A model generated the notes under the pieces. It worked only from the letters and a program-made list of their open reading frames with translations. It was not told the DNA's origin and did no database searches. Source: Muricauda sp. SCSIO 65647 (lineage in GTDB: Bacteria; Bacteroidota; Bacteroidia; Flavobacteriales; Flavobacteriaceae). From it: DNA of 64,000 bases. The DNA is taken from positions 1,714,501-1,778,500 of the forward strand of contig NZ_CP091037.1 of the NCBI RefSeq assembly GCF_021534965.1, read 5' to 3'. A program made the position numbers and the translations under genes. Shown here piece by piece: positions 51,395 to 61,755 of the stretch (its first letter is position 1; the number at the start of each line of letters is the position of its first letter).

Positions 51395-52718
51395 GGGTCT
51401 TCTCTTTTAAAATTTTGAACTTCCCTTTTTCCGGCCAATAGGCCTCGATCAGTTTTGAGGAAAGCCCTACCTCTTCCTTTTTGAAATGTTGGGCGAGGAT
51501 GTCCCAGCACAGATCTAGGGCATCTTCCAATTCCAAATAGCGGAAAGGATCCATCAATTCACGTTGAAAGGTCTTTCGGTACTCCAGCAACCGTAGGGAG
51601 TAGTCATCTTTTACCGAACCGAATTTCTGTGCCTTTACCCGTTCCTCTGCCTCCGATAACAATCGGGCCATGGCGTTCATGATACTTCTATGGTCGGGGC
51701 GTGTACGGTCGTTCACTTGTTGCTTCAGTCGGCTGAGGGAACCGAACAGTTCCAGATAGCCGTCTTTCATGAAAAACTGTCCCTCGGTGATATATCCGGT
51801 ATTGTCGGGCACTGGGTGGGTAACATCATCCATGGTGGTCACCCCGAGAATGGTGAGGCTTCCTGCGCCCTCGATGTCGGCAGCCTTCTCATATCGGCTG
51901 GCCAATTGTGAATACAGGTCACCAGGGTAGCCCTGATTGGCGGGAATCTGGTCTTGAGCGTTGGCCACTTGCCGCAGATAGTCTGACCACTGGGTCATGT
52001 CTGACAACAGCACGAATACATTTTTTCCCTGCAGCGCAAATTGCTCTGCCACGGCCAGGGCGAGATCGGGCACCATCAAGCCTTCCACAATCGAATCTCT
52101 ATGGGTATGGATGAACATGATGGTCTTGTTCTTGCTACCGGCCTCTTCGATACGTTGCCTGAAGTAGTGAAACTCATCGTATTTGAGACCCACCCCACCG
52201 ATGATGATGACATCTGCATCGGTTTGGGTAGCGATGTTCGCCAGCAAGCGGTTATAAGGTTCGCCCGCCTTCGCAAAAATGGGTATCTTCTGGGAACGCA
52301 CCAAGGTATTGAATACATCGATCATGGGCACCCCGGTACGGATCATGTCTTTCGGAATGAGTCGTTTGACCGGATTAATGGAGGGCCCTGCCACACGAAC
52401 CCTATCGGAAAGCAGTTCGGGACCTCCGTCGATGGGCTGCCCATTTCCTGAGTAGACCCTCCCCAGCATATCATAAGAAAACCCAACCTGAACGGGTTTT
52501 CCGAGAAAACGGATCTTACAGTCGGTAGAGACCCCAAAGCCTCCCCCGAACAATTGCAGGGTCACTTGGTCACCATCTAGGGCAATGACCTGTGCGAACG
52601 CCTTCTCTCCATTGGGGTAGATAACCTCTGCCAATTCTTTGTTGTGCACCCCTTTGGCCTTTATGCTTAGAATCGCTCGACCGATGCTGTCTATGTTCTC
52701 ATACGTTTTCTGCAACAT
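51387..52718 (-). CDS. V-type ATP synthase subunit B
   Basis: A 443-residue non-catalytic nucleotide-binding subunit: MIRTGVPMIDVFNTLVRSQK, KIPIFAKAGEPYNRLLANIA (a P-loop-like segment lacking the GKT) and VLLSDMTQWSDYLRQVANAQ. This absence of a functional Walker A is normal for B. Forms the A3B3 head with A. Overlaps the A gene by 20 nt. Confidence 0.95.
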   Translation of the reverse strand: MLQKTYENIDSIGRAILSIKAKGVHNKELAEVIYPNGEKAFAQVIALDGDQVTLQLFGGGFGVSTDCKIRFLGKPVQVGFSYDMLGRVYSGNGQPIDGGPELLSDRVRVAGPSINPVKRLIPKDMIRTGVPMIDVFNTLVRSQKIPIFAKAGEPYNRLLANIATQTDADVIIIGGVGLKYDEFHYFRQRIEEAGSKNKTIMFIHTHRDSIVEGLMVPDLALAVAEQFALQGKNVFVLLSDMTQWSDYLRQVANAQDQIPANQGYPGDLYSQLASRYEKAADIEGAGSLTILGVTTMDDVTHPVPDNTGYITEGQFFMKDGYLELFGSLSRLKQQVNDRTRPDHRSIMNAMARLLSEAEERVKAQKFGSVKDDYSLRLLEYRKTFQRELMDPFRYLELEDALDLCWDILAQHFKKEEVGLSSKLIEAYWPEKGKFKILKEKTHE

Positions 52719-54444
52719 GACCTCTTTTTTTTACCAGGTTCAAGAGTTTTGTTTTTTGCTTTTCGAATCCCTCCTCGTCGGGCCTCATATAATTCCAATC
52801 AAGAAAGGCCTGTCGAACGAAGTTGAAGTGCGATCGTATTTCTTCCTTTCCCTTGAGGCCCACATCGGCATCGATGATTTCCCTTACCATGTTGAACATC
52901 AAACGCATTCGGTCGGGATCGGTCACCCCATCCACTTCATGAAAGCTGTTTTGTTGCAGAAATACCGCATCGAGCAATTCGGCTTTTTGGTAGCGGATAT
53001 ACGATTCGTCGGTGATGCCTTTTTCACCCATCAAGATGATGTTTGAGGCTATCGTCTTTCCATCACGGAGCAGTTCCAACAAATAAGACACTTCTTCTTG
53101 CTCTAACAGTGAAGGGTATTTTGAATTACTGTCAATTCGGTCTATGGCCGGGTATTTACGGGCATCTGACAATGCCCTTGACAACCCCCAAAAGGCCCCT
53201 GTACTGAGCAAAGTGGCCTGGGTCACGGGCTCGTCGAAGTTTCCACCTGCGGGGGAAACCGTGCCGATGATGCTGAGCGAACCCATTTGGCCATCACCCA
53301 AGATTTCTACCCCTGCGCGATCATAAAAAGCCGAGATAAGGGTAGAGATGTACATGGGGAAGGCCTCGGGACCGGGAATTTCCTCTTTTCTGCCCGAAGT
53401 TTCCCTAAGTGCCTGTGCCCAACGTGAGGTGGAGTCGGCCAAAATCAATACGTTCAATCCCTGTTTACGGTAGTATTCCCCAACCGTGGTGGCCATATAG
53501 ACAGATGCTTCACGGGCGGCCACGGGCATAGAGGAGGTATTGCCCACAATATAGGTACGGTCCATCAATGATTTGCCTGTGCGGGGGTCGATCAGTTCAG
53601 GGAAATCCTTGAAGACTTCAACGGCTTCCCCGGCGCGTTCGCCACAGGCCGCGATGATGACCACATCTGCTTGTGAATGCCGGGCCAGACTGTGCTGCAA
53701 AACGGTCTTCCCTGCCCCAAAAGGGCCTGGGTTGCAGGCCGTGCCGCCATAGGCGATGGGAAATAGCGCATCCAAAATCCGAATTCCAGTGGGCATGGGC
53801 TTTACGGGTACCGAACGTTCTTTAAAGGGCATGGAGGTCTTTACCGGCCATTCAAAGGCCATCTTGAGTTCAATACGCTGCCCAGAGCTATCCTTTATAA
53901 CGGCAATGGGCTCATCAACGGTGTATTCCCCTTCTGCAACGATATGCTCGACCGTGTGGCTCGTCTGAAGGGAAAAGGGAACAAAAATCTTGTGCTCGAA
54001 CAGTTTTTCGGGAACGGAACCCAATACGGAACCTCCCGTAACGGTGGCCCCCTTGTCTACTCGGGGGGTAAAATGCCATTTTTTGGTGTTGTCAAGTGGG
54101 TCTACCTCAAGACCCCTTTCCAAAAACCATTCGATTTTTCCCAACTCGTACAATGGATTTTGGAGGCCGTCGGTCACGGACCCCAATATGCCCGGTCCCA
54201 ATTTTACGGCCAGGGGAAGCCCCGTAAACTGTACAGGGTCACCTACCTTCATCCAACTGGTATCTTCAAAGACCTGCAAGTATACATTATTGCCATCTTT
54301 CACATCAATCACCTCGGCTTTGAGCCGTTTACCGTCTTCAATAATGATGTACGCCACTTCTCCATTCATAACGGCCCCTTCAGTGGTTTGGGCCCCAACG
54401 AGCGACTCGTTGACGCTCATTACTTTTCCTTTTGCTTTTTGCAT
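52699..54444 (-). CDS. V-type ATP synthase catalytic subunit A
   Basis: A 581-residue catalytic subunit. Walker A is PGPFGAGKTVLQ, followed by IIAACGERAGEAVEVFKDFP (catalytic Glu in GERAGE) and VLILADSTSRWAQALRETSG. The non-homologous insertion typical of A (about residues 110-190) is present. Operon order is A-B-E-DUF2764-D-I-K, all overlapping or closely spaced; no F, G or classical C gene is present, as in other bacterial seven-gene V-ATPase operons. It starts 16 nt after the universal stress gene. Confidence 0.96.
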   Translation of the reverse strand: MQKAKGKVMSVNESLVGAQTTEGAVMNGEVAYIIIEDGKRLKAEVIDVKDGNNVYLQVFEDTSWMKVGDPVQFTGLPLAVKLGPGILGSVTDGLQNPLYELGKIEWFLERGLEVDPLDNTKKWHFTPRVDKGATVTGGSVLGSVPEKLFEHKIFVPFSLQTSHTVEHIVAEGEYTVDEPIAVIKDSSGQRIELKMAFEWPVKTSMPFKERSVPVKPMPTGIRILDALFPIAYGGTACNPGPFGAGKTVLQHSLARHSQADVVIIAACGERAGEAVEVFKDFPELIDPRTGKSLMDRTYIVGNTSSMPVAAREASVYMATTVGEYYRKQGLNVLILADSTSRWAQALRETSGRKEEIPGPEAFPMYISTLISAFYDRAGVEILGDGQMGSLSIIGTVSPAGGNFDEPVTQATLLSTGAFWGLSRALSDARKYPAIDRIDSNSKYPSLLEQEEVSYLLELLRDGKTIASNIILMGEKGITDESYIRYQKAELLDAVFLQQNSFHEVDGVTDPDRMRLMFNMVREIIDADVGLKGKEEIRSHFNFVRQAFLDWNYMRPDEEGFEKQKTKLLNLVKKRGHVAENV

Positions 54445-54460
54445 GTTGTATGGATGTTTG

Positions 54461-55603
54461 TCAGCTACCGCGAAGTTTGCGCACCTCTTCTTCTATTTTT
54501 TGATACCAGATTTTATCCATGATATCCGTGGCATTCATCTTGTACATTTTAGCCTTTTCTGGCTGGTTCAATTTTGTGTACGCCTTGGCCAGTCCTTTAT
54601 AGGCGGGCACATGCATATCATTGATGGTAAGACAGGCTTTTAAATGGCCTATGGCTTCTTCGTAAAAGCCATCTTCTATCAGTTTCATCGCAGTCTTATG
54701 AAGTTGTTCAATGTCTCTGATATGTGTCTCTAATTGTAGGGTGATTACATCCTCAGATTTTAAGGTGAGGAACGAACACGGAACTTCCCGTATCACCTTT
54801 TCGGTAACGCTTCCCATGAGCATTCGGTTCAATCCCGTTCTTCCAGCAGTGCCCATAATGAGCAGGTCGATCATCTTTCTAGAAACGGTGCTGAGTATTT
54901 TTTCAGACGGATTGCCCCTGGGGGTTTCCTTGGTCCAGGTGATATCCGATAAGTTGAACTCTTTTAAAAAAGCTTCAAAGTTTTCTTTGTGATGTTTGCA
55001 TTTGCTATCATTTTCGGTTTCCATATCATCTTCTGACGGAAACCAAGACGATTTTGAGACTTCACATACGCTGAGAATGGTCAGTTCTGATTTGAACCTT
55101 CGGGCCATCGTAATCGCATTCTTGAGGGCCCGTTTGGAGGCCTCGGAAAAATCGACCGGACATAGTATGTGGTGCACATTTAGCAGCACCCCCTCTTTAA
55201 TGACAAAAACGGGCTTTTCGCTTTTTTGAATGATGCGTTCGGCAGTGGTGCCCAGCCGAAAAGTATCTCCTTTTTGGGTCTCACCCGATCCAAGTAGAAT
55301 AAGATTGGCATTTGTATCTATAGCTGCCCGGGTAATGGCTTCATATGGGCTGCCCACCATCAACAAAGGCTTCATCACCGTCAAACCTTCACTCTTGATG
55401 AGGTTTGCCGTTTCTTCCAATTTGGCCAATGCCGTTTCATTGAGAAACGACCTTACTTTTTCGTTCATGATATCATCTGGAAGCACGTGGATGGGAGTGA
55501 TGGACGATTGAAATATCTTCGCCAACTCTATGGCACTCGATACTACATTATGGGATGATTTGCTAAAATCATGTGCTAATAAAATCTTATCTAACAACTT
55601 CAT
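54461..55603 (-). CDS. Tandem universal stress protein with C-terminal TPR-like helices
   Basis: A 380-residue protein with two UspA domains: MKLLDKILLAHDFSKSSHNV (about 1-140) and HHILCPVDFSEASKRALKNA (about 145-285). The second has the nucleotide-loop pattern IMGTAGRTGLNRMLMGSVTEKV (G-2x-G-9x-G-S/T); the first has LGSGETQKGDTFRLGTTAERI. The last ~75 residues (DGFYEEAIGHLKACLTINDM, YKGLAKAYTKLNQPEKAKMY) are two TPR-like hairpins, unusual for this family. It lies 16 nt upstream of the V-ATPase A gene and is probably transcribed with it, suggesting a stress or energy-state link (inference). Confidence 0.86.
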   Translation of the reverse strand: MKLLDKILLAHDFSKSSHNVVSSAIELAKIFQSSITPIHVLPDDIMNEKVRSFLNETALAKLEETANLIKSEGLTVMKPLLMVGSPYEAITRAAIDTNANLILLGSGETQKGDTFRLGTTAERIIQKSEKPVFVIKEGVLLNVHHILCPVDFSEASKRALKNAITMARRFKSELTILSVCEVSKSSWFPSEDDMETENDSKCKHHKENFEAFLKEFNLSDITWTKETPRGNPSEKILSTVSRKMIDLLIMGTAGRTGLNRMLMGSVTEKVIREVPCSFLTLKSEDVITLQLETHIRDIEQLHKTAMKLIEDGFYEEAIGHLKACLTINDMHVPAYKGLAKAYTKLNQPEKAKMYKMNATDIMDKIWYQKIEEEVRKLRGS

Positions 55604-56029
55604 AAAACTCTTTTTTGCTCTTAAAGTACAGCTATACTATAGGGTTAAGTATTTTGTTGCCTAAAGGTCTTGAAATTTGCCCGACAACATCAATAAAAAT
55701 ATTAAGCAATTCTTTAGAGAAACTTAAGCGTTGGCATGGTCTTGGCCATATAAATCATAATTCATTGAAAATGAGCTATAGGTAGTAAAAAAAAAGAGTA
55801 TTCGCCAATCATCAGAACAATGGGCTGTACTGATCTGGGATGATTTTTTTGTTGATTTTTATCGACTTGGCACCCATCTAAAGTTTTGCTAAAGAATCTG
55901 TTGTTACATTTCATCATGTAAATGCCATGAGACCGTAAAGGCCATTACTTGAAAAAGTAATTCGGTACTGAATACCCAACTGAAAATGCTGGTCCTTGAT
56001 TATTGATCGTTCACCTTAATGATTTGAAA
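55604..56029. other. Divergent gap between two universal stress genes
   Basis: About 426 bp without a convincing gene. One perfect inverted repeat, ATTACTT-GAAA-AAGTAAT (55944-55961), lies 69 nt before the rightward usp start and is a candidate operator. No clear TAnnTTTG promoter was recognised, and no RNA gene is seen. Confidence 0.4.
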
Positions 56030-56824
56030 ATGAAAAAGATTCTTGTTCCCGTAGATTTTTCCGATGCTTCGTCAAATGCCTTATCGTATGCTATTCAGCT
56101 TTTCGAGACACCTGCTTTAGAAATTACCGTACTGCATATTTACGGAGCAAGATCCACGGCGCTTCTCATGAAAAATATTGATGGGGTATTGGAGAAAGAT
56201 GCCAAGCGTAGAATGGATGAACTTCTCGGCAGCGTTCAAAAAGAATATCCTGATATAACCTTCAGGCCAAAAATCATTAAAAGCTATGCCGTTTCTGCTA
56301 TTTCGGCACTGGGCGATACCGGTAATTACGACTTTATTGTGATGGGTACCAAAGGAGCTAGTGGACTCAAAGAGGTATTTATGGGCAGCGTTGCCGGAGG
56401 AGTGGTATCCAAGACATCTGCTCCCGTAATAGTGGTTCCGGATGGTCATGCGTTTCGTCCGCTAGAGCGAATCGTATTGGCTGTAAGCGATAATCCATTC
56501 TCAGATGCCAAGGTAGTCGACCCTTTGCGCCAGATTGCCACCAAGCATGAGAGCAAGATCAAGGTGCTGCATATTGCCGATAAGAAAACACCTCAAATTG
56601 AGAAGGCCCTAAGTGCTATCGAAGATTTGAACCCTTCCGTTGACTACGCTTTTGGCACGGGCGATACCAACAAAGACCTGAACGATTACCTGATGAAAGA
56701 TTTTTCTGGATTGGTTTGCCTTATTCGCAGTAAAAAAGGATTTTTGGATAGGCTATTGAATGAAAGTGTAACTTTAAAACAAACTTTTAACAGCCCCGTG
56801 CCTTTGCTAATACTCCATGACTAG
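56030..56824 (+). CDS. Tandem universal stress protein
   Basis: About 264 residues from MKKILVPVDFSDASSNALSY; an in-frame codon at 56003 is less likely because family members begin at this MKKILVP. The first UspA domain has the ATP-loop pattern VMGTKGASGLKEVFMGSVAG and VIVVPDG; the second (about 145-264) is shorter and lacks the loop (LIRSKKGFLDRLLNES). Cytosolic. It precedes sdhC by 7 nt on the same strand, so it is probably transcribed with succinate dehydrogenase. Confidence 0.88.
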   Translation: MKKILVPVDFSDASSNALSYAIQLFETPALEITVLHIYGARSTALLMKNIDGVLEKDAKRRMDELLGSVQKEYPDITFRPKIIKSYAVSAISALGDTGNYDFIVMGTKGASGLKEVFMGSVAGGVVSKTSAPVIVVPDGHAFRPLERIVLAVSDNPFSDAKVVDPLRQIATKHESKIKVLHIADKKTPQIEKALSAIEDLNPSVDYAFGTGDTNKDLNDYLMKDFSGLVCLIRSKKGFLDRLLNESVTLKQTFNSPVPLLILHD

Positions 56825-56831
56825 TAATTAA

Positions 56832-57485
56832 ATGTTTTTTAGAAAGTCCATCATTGCGCTTACCGGTCTGTTTTTATGCCTTTTTCTGATTGTGCACCTT
56901 TCTGCGAACAGTATCTTGTTGTTACCGGAAGAAACGGCCAGGGGGTTGTACAATTCATATTCCACCACGCTTCGGGAAAGCCCAATAATCAAGATAGTGG
57001 CCTATGTACTGTACCTCTCCATTGTTCTACACGTGGTATATGCGCTCTTGATCACCTTGAACAACCGAAAGGCCAAGTCTAAACGCTACACCCTAAACCA
57101 GTATAAGGACAACAGTAGTTGGACCTCCCAAAACATGGGACTTTTGGGCATAATGGTATTGTTGTTCATCGTAGTGCACCTCGCCAATTTCTGGGCCCGC
57201 ATCAAATTGGGCATGGGAGAGGGAGTGGGTTTTGACAGCAATGGCCATGTAGATGTCTATGAGGTCACCTATAGCCTTTTTCAGAATATTTATTACGTGC
57301 TCTTTTATACCCTATTGATGATCCCTTTGGGATTACATCTTTACCACGGTTTGAAAAGTGCCTTCATGACCTTGGGCTTTTACCATAAAAAAGGGCTTCG
57401 AATCATCGCTAAGCTCTCGCTGCTATACGCTGTTGTTATGGCTGTAGGTTTTGGTGTTATTCCATTTATAGTATTTTTTAAATAA
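56832..57485 (+). CDS. sdhC: Succinate dehydrogenase cytochrome b subunit
   Basis: A 217-residue membrane protein with five membrane helices, the single-anchor (type B, dihaem) plan of Bacteroidota and epsilonproteobacterial SQR/QFR. Candidate haem His ligands are in [29 protein letters not shown] and [11 protein letters not shown]. It anchors SdhAB and passes electrons to menaquinone. 7 nt to sdhA. Confidence 0.92.
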   Translation: MFFRKSIIALTGLFLCLFLIVHLSANSILLLPEETARGLYNSYSTTLRESPIIKIVAYVLYLSIVLHVVYALLITLNNRKAKSKRYTLNQYKDNSSWTSQNMGLLGIMVLLFIVVHLANFWARIKLGMGEGVGFDSNGHVDVYEVTYSLFQNIYYVLFYTLLMIPLGLHLYHGLKSAFMTLGFYHKKGLRIIAKLSLLYAVVMAVGFGVIPFIVFFK

Positions 57486-57492
57486 TCGGAAA

Positions 57493-59400
57493 ATGTTGGA
57501 CGCAAAAATTCCTGAAGGACCCTTGGAAAACAAATGGCGCAACTACCAGATGAGGGCCCAGTTGATCAATCCGGCCAACAAGAAAAAATTGAACGTCATT
57601 GTGGTAGGTTCTGGATTGGCAGGTGCAGGAGCTGCCGCCACGCTTGCTGAACTGGGGTATGACGTGAAATGTTTTTGCTATCAAGATTCTGCCCGAAGGG
57701 CACATTCTGTGGCGGCCCAAGGCGGGATCAACGCAGCAAAGAATTATCAGCATGATGGCGATAGTGTGTGGAGGATGTTTTATGATACCTTAAAAGGAGG
57801 TGATTTTCGTTCACGTGAGGCCAATGTCTATCGTTTGGCCGAGCTCTCTGCCCCGCTGATTGACCATTACGTGCAGCAGGGCGTACCCTTTGCCCGTGAA
57901 TATGGGGGGGTGCTCGTAAATCGAAGTTTTGGGGGCGTACAGGTACAGCGTACATTTTATGCCCGTGGGCAAACGGGACAACAACTTTTGTTGGCCGCCT
58001 ACTCGCAGTTGTACAAAATGAAACGGGCCAAAAAAGTAGAAATGTTCCCGCGACACGAAATGTTGGATGTAGTGGTGATTGACGGAAAGGCCAAGGGAAT
58101 CATTGCGCGTGATTTGGTGACGGGGCAGCTAAAGCGTTTTGCAGCCGATGCCGTGGTATTGGCAACGGGAGGCTATTCTCGGGTGTTCAGACTTTCGACC
58201 TTGGCCATTGGCTGCAACGGAAGCGCCATTTGGAAAGCCCATAGGCGAGGGGCTTATTTTGCCGCACCCAGTTTTACACAGATACACCCCACTGCATTGC
58301 CCCAGACCAGTGAGGCGCAGTCTAAACTGACCTTGATGTCAGAATCGTTGCGCAACGACGGGCGTATTTGGGTCCCCAAAAAGAAGGCGGATGACCGAAA
58401 GGCCAATGCGATCCCTGAAGAAGAGCGCGACTATTACCTTGAGCGGCGTTATCCCAGTTTTGGAAACCTTGCCCCACGAGATATTGCCTCGAGGGCTGCC
58501 AAAGAGCGTATCGATGCAGGCTTTGGTGTGGGACGGCTCAAAAATGCAGTGCACCTAGATTTTAAACATGCCATTGAACGCTTCGGCATGGAGACCATTA
58601 AAGACCGCTATGGCAACCTTTTCAAGATGTACAAAAAGATTACAGGGGTAGATGCCTATCAAGAACCCATGCAGATTTCTCCTGCGGCACATTTCTCCAT
58701 GGGCGGACTATGGGTAGATTATGAACTGATGACCACCATTCCCGGTTTATATGCCGTTGGGGAATGTAACTTTTCGGATCACGGGGCCAACCGCTTAGGG
58801 GCGAATTCGTTGTTACAAGCAAGCATTGATGGATATTTTGTGCTGCCGAATACTATCAACAATTACTTGGCAAGTGCCTTGAAAGAAGACCATACCACTA
58901 CCGAACATCCTGAATTTGCGAAAGTGGAAGAGGAAGTCGCAGCGCAAATCAACAAGATACTTTCGATCAAGGGAGACAAGACCGTAGACCATTTTCATCG
59001 TGAACTGGGCAAAGTGATGTGGCAAGAATGTGCCATGAGCAGAAATATGGATGGGCTTGAGAAAGCCATTGCCCAGATCCAGGAAACCAAGAACGCCTTT
59101 TGGAACGAAGTGAATGTTACCGGTACAGATCAAGAGATGAACACAGAACTGGAAAAAGCTTTGCGTTTGGCCGATTTTTTTGAGCTTGCCCTATTGATGT
59201 GTACCGATGCCCTGCAACGCGAAGAATCTTGTGGCGCCCATTTTAGGGAAGAATACCAAACCAGTGAGGGAGAGGCCCTTCGTAATGATGATGCCTTTTC
59301 TTATGTATCGGCCTGGGAATATGACCACGGGCGTTTTAAGCTTCATAAAGAAGCGTTGACGTTTGAAAATGTGCAGCCCACCGTTCGAAGCTATAAATAG
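57493..59400 (+). CDS. sdhA: Succinate dehydrogenase/fumarate reductase flavoprotein subunit
   Basis: A 635-residue flavoprotein. FAD-binding [20 protein letters not shown], the covalent-flavin His region [13 protein letters not shown], the substrate loop with QIHPTALP, and the second FAD element [20 protein letters not shown] are all present. It oxidises succinate to fumarate on the cytoplasmic side; residue pattern and operon order C-A-B are those of the Bacteroidota type B enzyme. Direction (SDH versus FRD) is not decided by sequence. Confidence 0.95.
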   Translation: MLDAKIPEGPLENKWRNYQMRAQLINPANKKKLNVIVVGSGLAGAGAAATLAELGYDVKCFCYQDSARRAHSVAAQGGINAAKNYQHDGDSVWRMFYDTLKGGDFRSREANVYRLAELSAPLIDHYVQQGVPFAREYGGVLVNRSFGGVQVQRTFYARGQTGQQLLLAAYSQLYKMKRAKKVEMFPRHEMLDVVVIDGKAKGIIARDLVTGQLKRFAADAVVLATGGYSRVFRLSTLAIGCNGSAIWKAHRRGAYFAAPSFTQIHPTALPQTSEAQSKLTLMSESLRNDGRIWVPKKKADDRKANAIPEEERDYYLERRYPSFGNLAPRDIASRAAKERIDAGFGVGRLKNAVHLDFKHAIERFGMETIKDRYGNLFKMYKKITGVDAYQEPMQISPAAHFSMGGLWVDYELMTTIPGLYAVGECNFSDHGANRLGANSLLQASIDGYFVLPNTINNYLASALKEDHTTTEHPEFAKVEEEVAAQINKILSIKGDKTVDHFHRELGKVMWQECAMSRNMDGLEKAIAQIQETKNAFWNEVNVTGTDQEMNTELEKALRLADFFELALLMCTDALQREESCGAHFREEYQTSEGEALRNDDAFSYVSAWEYDHGRFKLHKEALTFENVQPTVRSYK

Positions 59401-59445
59401 CCATTGAAAACCATCAAAAATCAGTCAATAAAGAAAAACAATGAT

Positions 59446-60189
59446 ATGAAGGTCACTTTCAAAATATGGAGACAAGACAATGCAGCAAGTAAAGGTGATT
59501 TTGTGTCATACGAAGTAGATGGGCTTACAGAAGATATGTCTTTCTTGGAGGCGTTGGATTATCTCAACGAGCTTTTGGTGGCCCGTAATGAAAAGGTCAT
59601 CGCCTATGAGTACGATTGCAGGGAAGGTATCTGCGGACAATGTGGAGTGTTCATCAATGGAAGGGCACACGGGCCACATGATCATATGACCACATGCCAA
59701 TTGCACATGCGCAGTTTTACCGATGGGCAGACCATTGTGGTCGAACCATGGCGAGCCACCGCTTTTCCTGTCATAAAAGATTTAGTGGTAGACCGCTCTG
59801 CCCTCGATAATATCATTGAACAAGGGGCCTATATTTCGGCAAAGACCGGAACCGCCCCTGAGGCCAACGCCATACTGGTCGGAAAGGAAGTGGCCGACAA
59901 GGCCATGGACGCTGCTGCCTGTATTGGCTGTGGGGCCTGTGTGGCGACCTGCAAGAATTCATCGGCGGCACTTTTCACCGCTGCCAAGGTCAATCATTTG
60001 AACAGCTTGCCACAGGGCAAACAAGAAGCCTCAAAACGGGTTTTGGAAATGACCCGGCAAATGGAGCTCGAAGGGTTTGGCAGTTGCACGTTCACAGGTG
60101 CCTGTGAGGTAGAATGCCCCGAAGGAATCTCCATTCTCAACATCGCCGAAATGAATGCCCGAAGGGCCAAGGCCAAATGGTTCGATTGA
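59446..60189 (+). CDS. sdhB: Succinate dehydrogenase iron-sulfur subunit
   Basis: About 247 residues from MKVTFKIWRQDN; an upstream TTG frame start at 59404 is not preferred. Cluster ligands: [2Fe-2S] in CREGICGQCG...TTC, and the ferredoxin-like part CIGCGACVATC with a second group GSCTFTGACEVECPEGI. These supply the [4Fe-4S] and [3Fe-4S] sites. It carries electrons from SdhA to SdhC. Last gene of the usp-sdhCAB run. Confidence 0.95.
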   Translation: MKVTFKIWRQDNAASKGDFVSYEVDGLTEDMSFLEALDYLNELLVARNEKVIAYEYDCREGICGQCGVFINGRAHGPHDHMTTCQLHMRSFTDGQTIVVEPWRATAFPVIKDLVVDRSALDNIIEQGAYISAKTGTAPEANAILVGKEVADKAMDAAACIGCGACVATCKNSSAALFTAAKVNHLNSLPQGKQEASKRVLEMTRQMELEGFGSCTFTGACEVECPEGISILNIAEMNARRAKAKWFD

Positions 60190-60529
60190 ACAAAACCATA
60201 TTTTGGGGTAGATCAAAGATTGCCATGTTTGGTTTCCAAACCCCCCAAGGTTATGCTTATGAACCACTTTAAAATAAGTTATTGTAAATGCAAGGTAAGT
60301 AGCTAAAATAGGACAAGGGAGATGGCCCAATATTTCTCACGGATGATAGTGTATGGTACTCGCTGACGTAGGCGATATCATAGCCGGGTGAAAATCAACA
60401 TTAAGATTTGTCTCCCCATCAAAACAGGAAGATTCGGTATAAAAAATTGTACAAAAACCCTTTGATTTTAATAGTCACACTTTCAAAAAAGCAAGAGAAT
60501 TACTATATTCAGCTGTAAAAAAATAGCAC
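60190..60529. other. 340-bp gap, nothing recognised
   Basis: No RNA gene or convincing reading frame. A small hairpin GTTTGG-TTT-CCAAAC (60227-60241) behind sdhB lacks a T tract, so it is not called a terminator. Confidence 0.35.
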
Positions 60530-60850
60530 ATGCTCAGAGACGAAATTGTCAAAAGAATAGATGGTTTTGGAGGCATAGAAAAGCTCACCGCATCGCTTAT
60601 GGAGTATAAGAGAACCACGCCCAGGGTCGAGAGGGTGGTCTACAACCGCCTTGCCTCTTATTTCAACCACGTATATTCTTTTGATGTCAATGTAGAGGCC
60701 AAGGCCATCAAACACAAAAAGCTGACCGTATGGGCCGTAAATTATTTGGGCTCAAAGCTAAGGGAAAAAGACGCTGAGATCATTCGCCTCTGCCGTAGCA
60801 TGCTACAGTTGAAATTGGATCATGTCAAAGGGGTGGAAACGTTGCATTAA
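60530..60850 (+). CDS. Small protein of unknown function
   Basis: A 106-residue, charged, mostly helical protein (VERVVYNRLASYFNHVYSFD, LREKDAEIIRLCRSMLQLKLD), no signal peptide, no membrane helix. I do not recognise a family. Codon use is normal for the window. Its stop codon overlaps the stop of the convergent XRE regulator by 4 nt. Confidence 0.55.
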   Translation: MLRDEIVKRIDGFGGIEKLTASLMEYKRTTPRVERVVYNRLASYFNHVYSFDVNVEAKAIKHKKLTVWAVNYLGSKLREKDAEIIRLCRSMLQLKLDHVKGVETLH

Positions 60851-61368
60851 ACGACCCCTTTCCCGTTGTCGTTTTCTTCTATTTTCTTGCGTACCGCCTC
60901 TATGCGTTCGGGGGCGAGTTCGAAAACCTCTTCTTCATAGATTTCCATTTGCCGCACCAAACTGTTGAATTTGCTCAAGTATTTTTTTTCCCATGCCATG
61001 AGGAACAATTTTTCCAATGGATGTTGTGATACACCATCGGCTGCATCAATATGGTTCAAAAATTCGTCCAGGGCGGTTTCATCCGGGAGTCCCAAAAACC
61101 GTATGACCTTGTCTTTAAACGACAAATCATTATTCGATGAAGCATTGCCCTTGGGAAGCTTTTGTAACGGTAGCTTGTCATTGAAAATTGAATTGATGTC
61201 ATATCCCTTTTCCATTAAAAACAAAATATACTTATTTGGAATAAATTTTTTTTGTCCTAACTCCAATTTTGATACATTGTTCTGGGAAAGTCCTAGGGCT
61301 TTTGCCATATCAGTTTGTGTAAACCCCAGTTCTTGTCTGGCTTTCTTTATTTTTTTAAATGCACCCAT
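60847..61368 (-). CDS. XRE-family helix-turn-helix regulator
   Basis: A 173-residue protein with an N-terminal HTH (IKKARQELGFTQTDMAKALG, then LSQNNVSKLELGQKKFIPNK) and a helical C-terminal part ending in an acidic, charged tail (APERIEAVRKKIEENDNG). The domain order suits a sensor-type regulator; ligand unknown. It faces a 387-bp AT-rich gap with several short repeats that could be its operator region. Confidence 0.86.
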   Translation of the reverse strand: MGAFKKIKKARQELGFTQTDMAKALGLSQNNVSKLELGQKKFIPNKYILFLMEKGYDINSIFNDKLPLQKLPKGNASSNNDLSFKDKVIRFLGLPDETALDEFLNHIDAADGVSQHPLEKLFLMAWEKKYLSKFNSLVRQMEIYEEEVFELAPERIEAVRKKIEENDNGKGVV

Positions 61369-61755
61369 AAATATCTCAAAATAGTATACTGCGCTTGTAT
61401 TATATGCAATTTTACTATATTTTTAATACTAATATAAGTAATATAGTTTATTACATCAATCTTTATAATATTGCCGAAAAAGAAAAAGATTGCACTAACC
61501 ATCTAAATATCAACACTATGAAAATCATAGGAATGAATTTGAAATTAGATTGAAATAAATAAAGGGGTTATTAGTGCAAAAACCATTGCGGGCCATGCAA
61601 TGGAAATGGACTCATCTTATTTAGCATCACGTTCAAATTTTATTTGTAGCAGTCCCTTCACAGTATTTCGATGGATCTGGAAGGGAACAAGGAAAGGCAA
61701 ATCTGGCATTGCCATTGAATACCATGATTCAAAAGCGTAATGAAGGCAAATCTTA
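61369..61755. other. 387-bp gap; AT-rich repeats, one 11-codon frame
   Basis: The first ~100 bp are very A+T-rich with overlapping near-repeats of ATATAA/AATATAG (61410-61450), a candidate XRE operator region. A minute frame at 61519 reads MKIIGMNLKLD; I do not claim it as a gene. Nothing else is seen. Confidence 0.35.
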
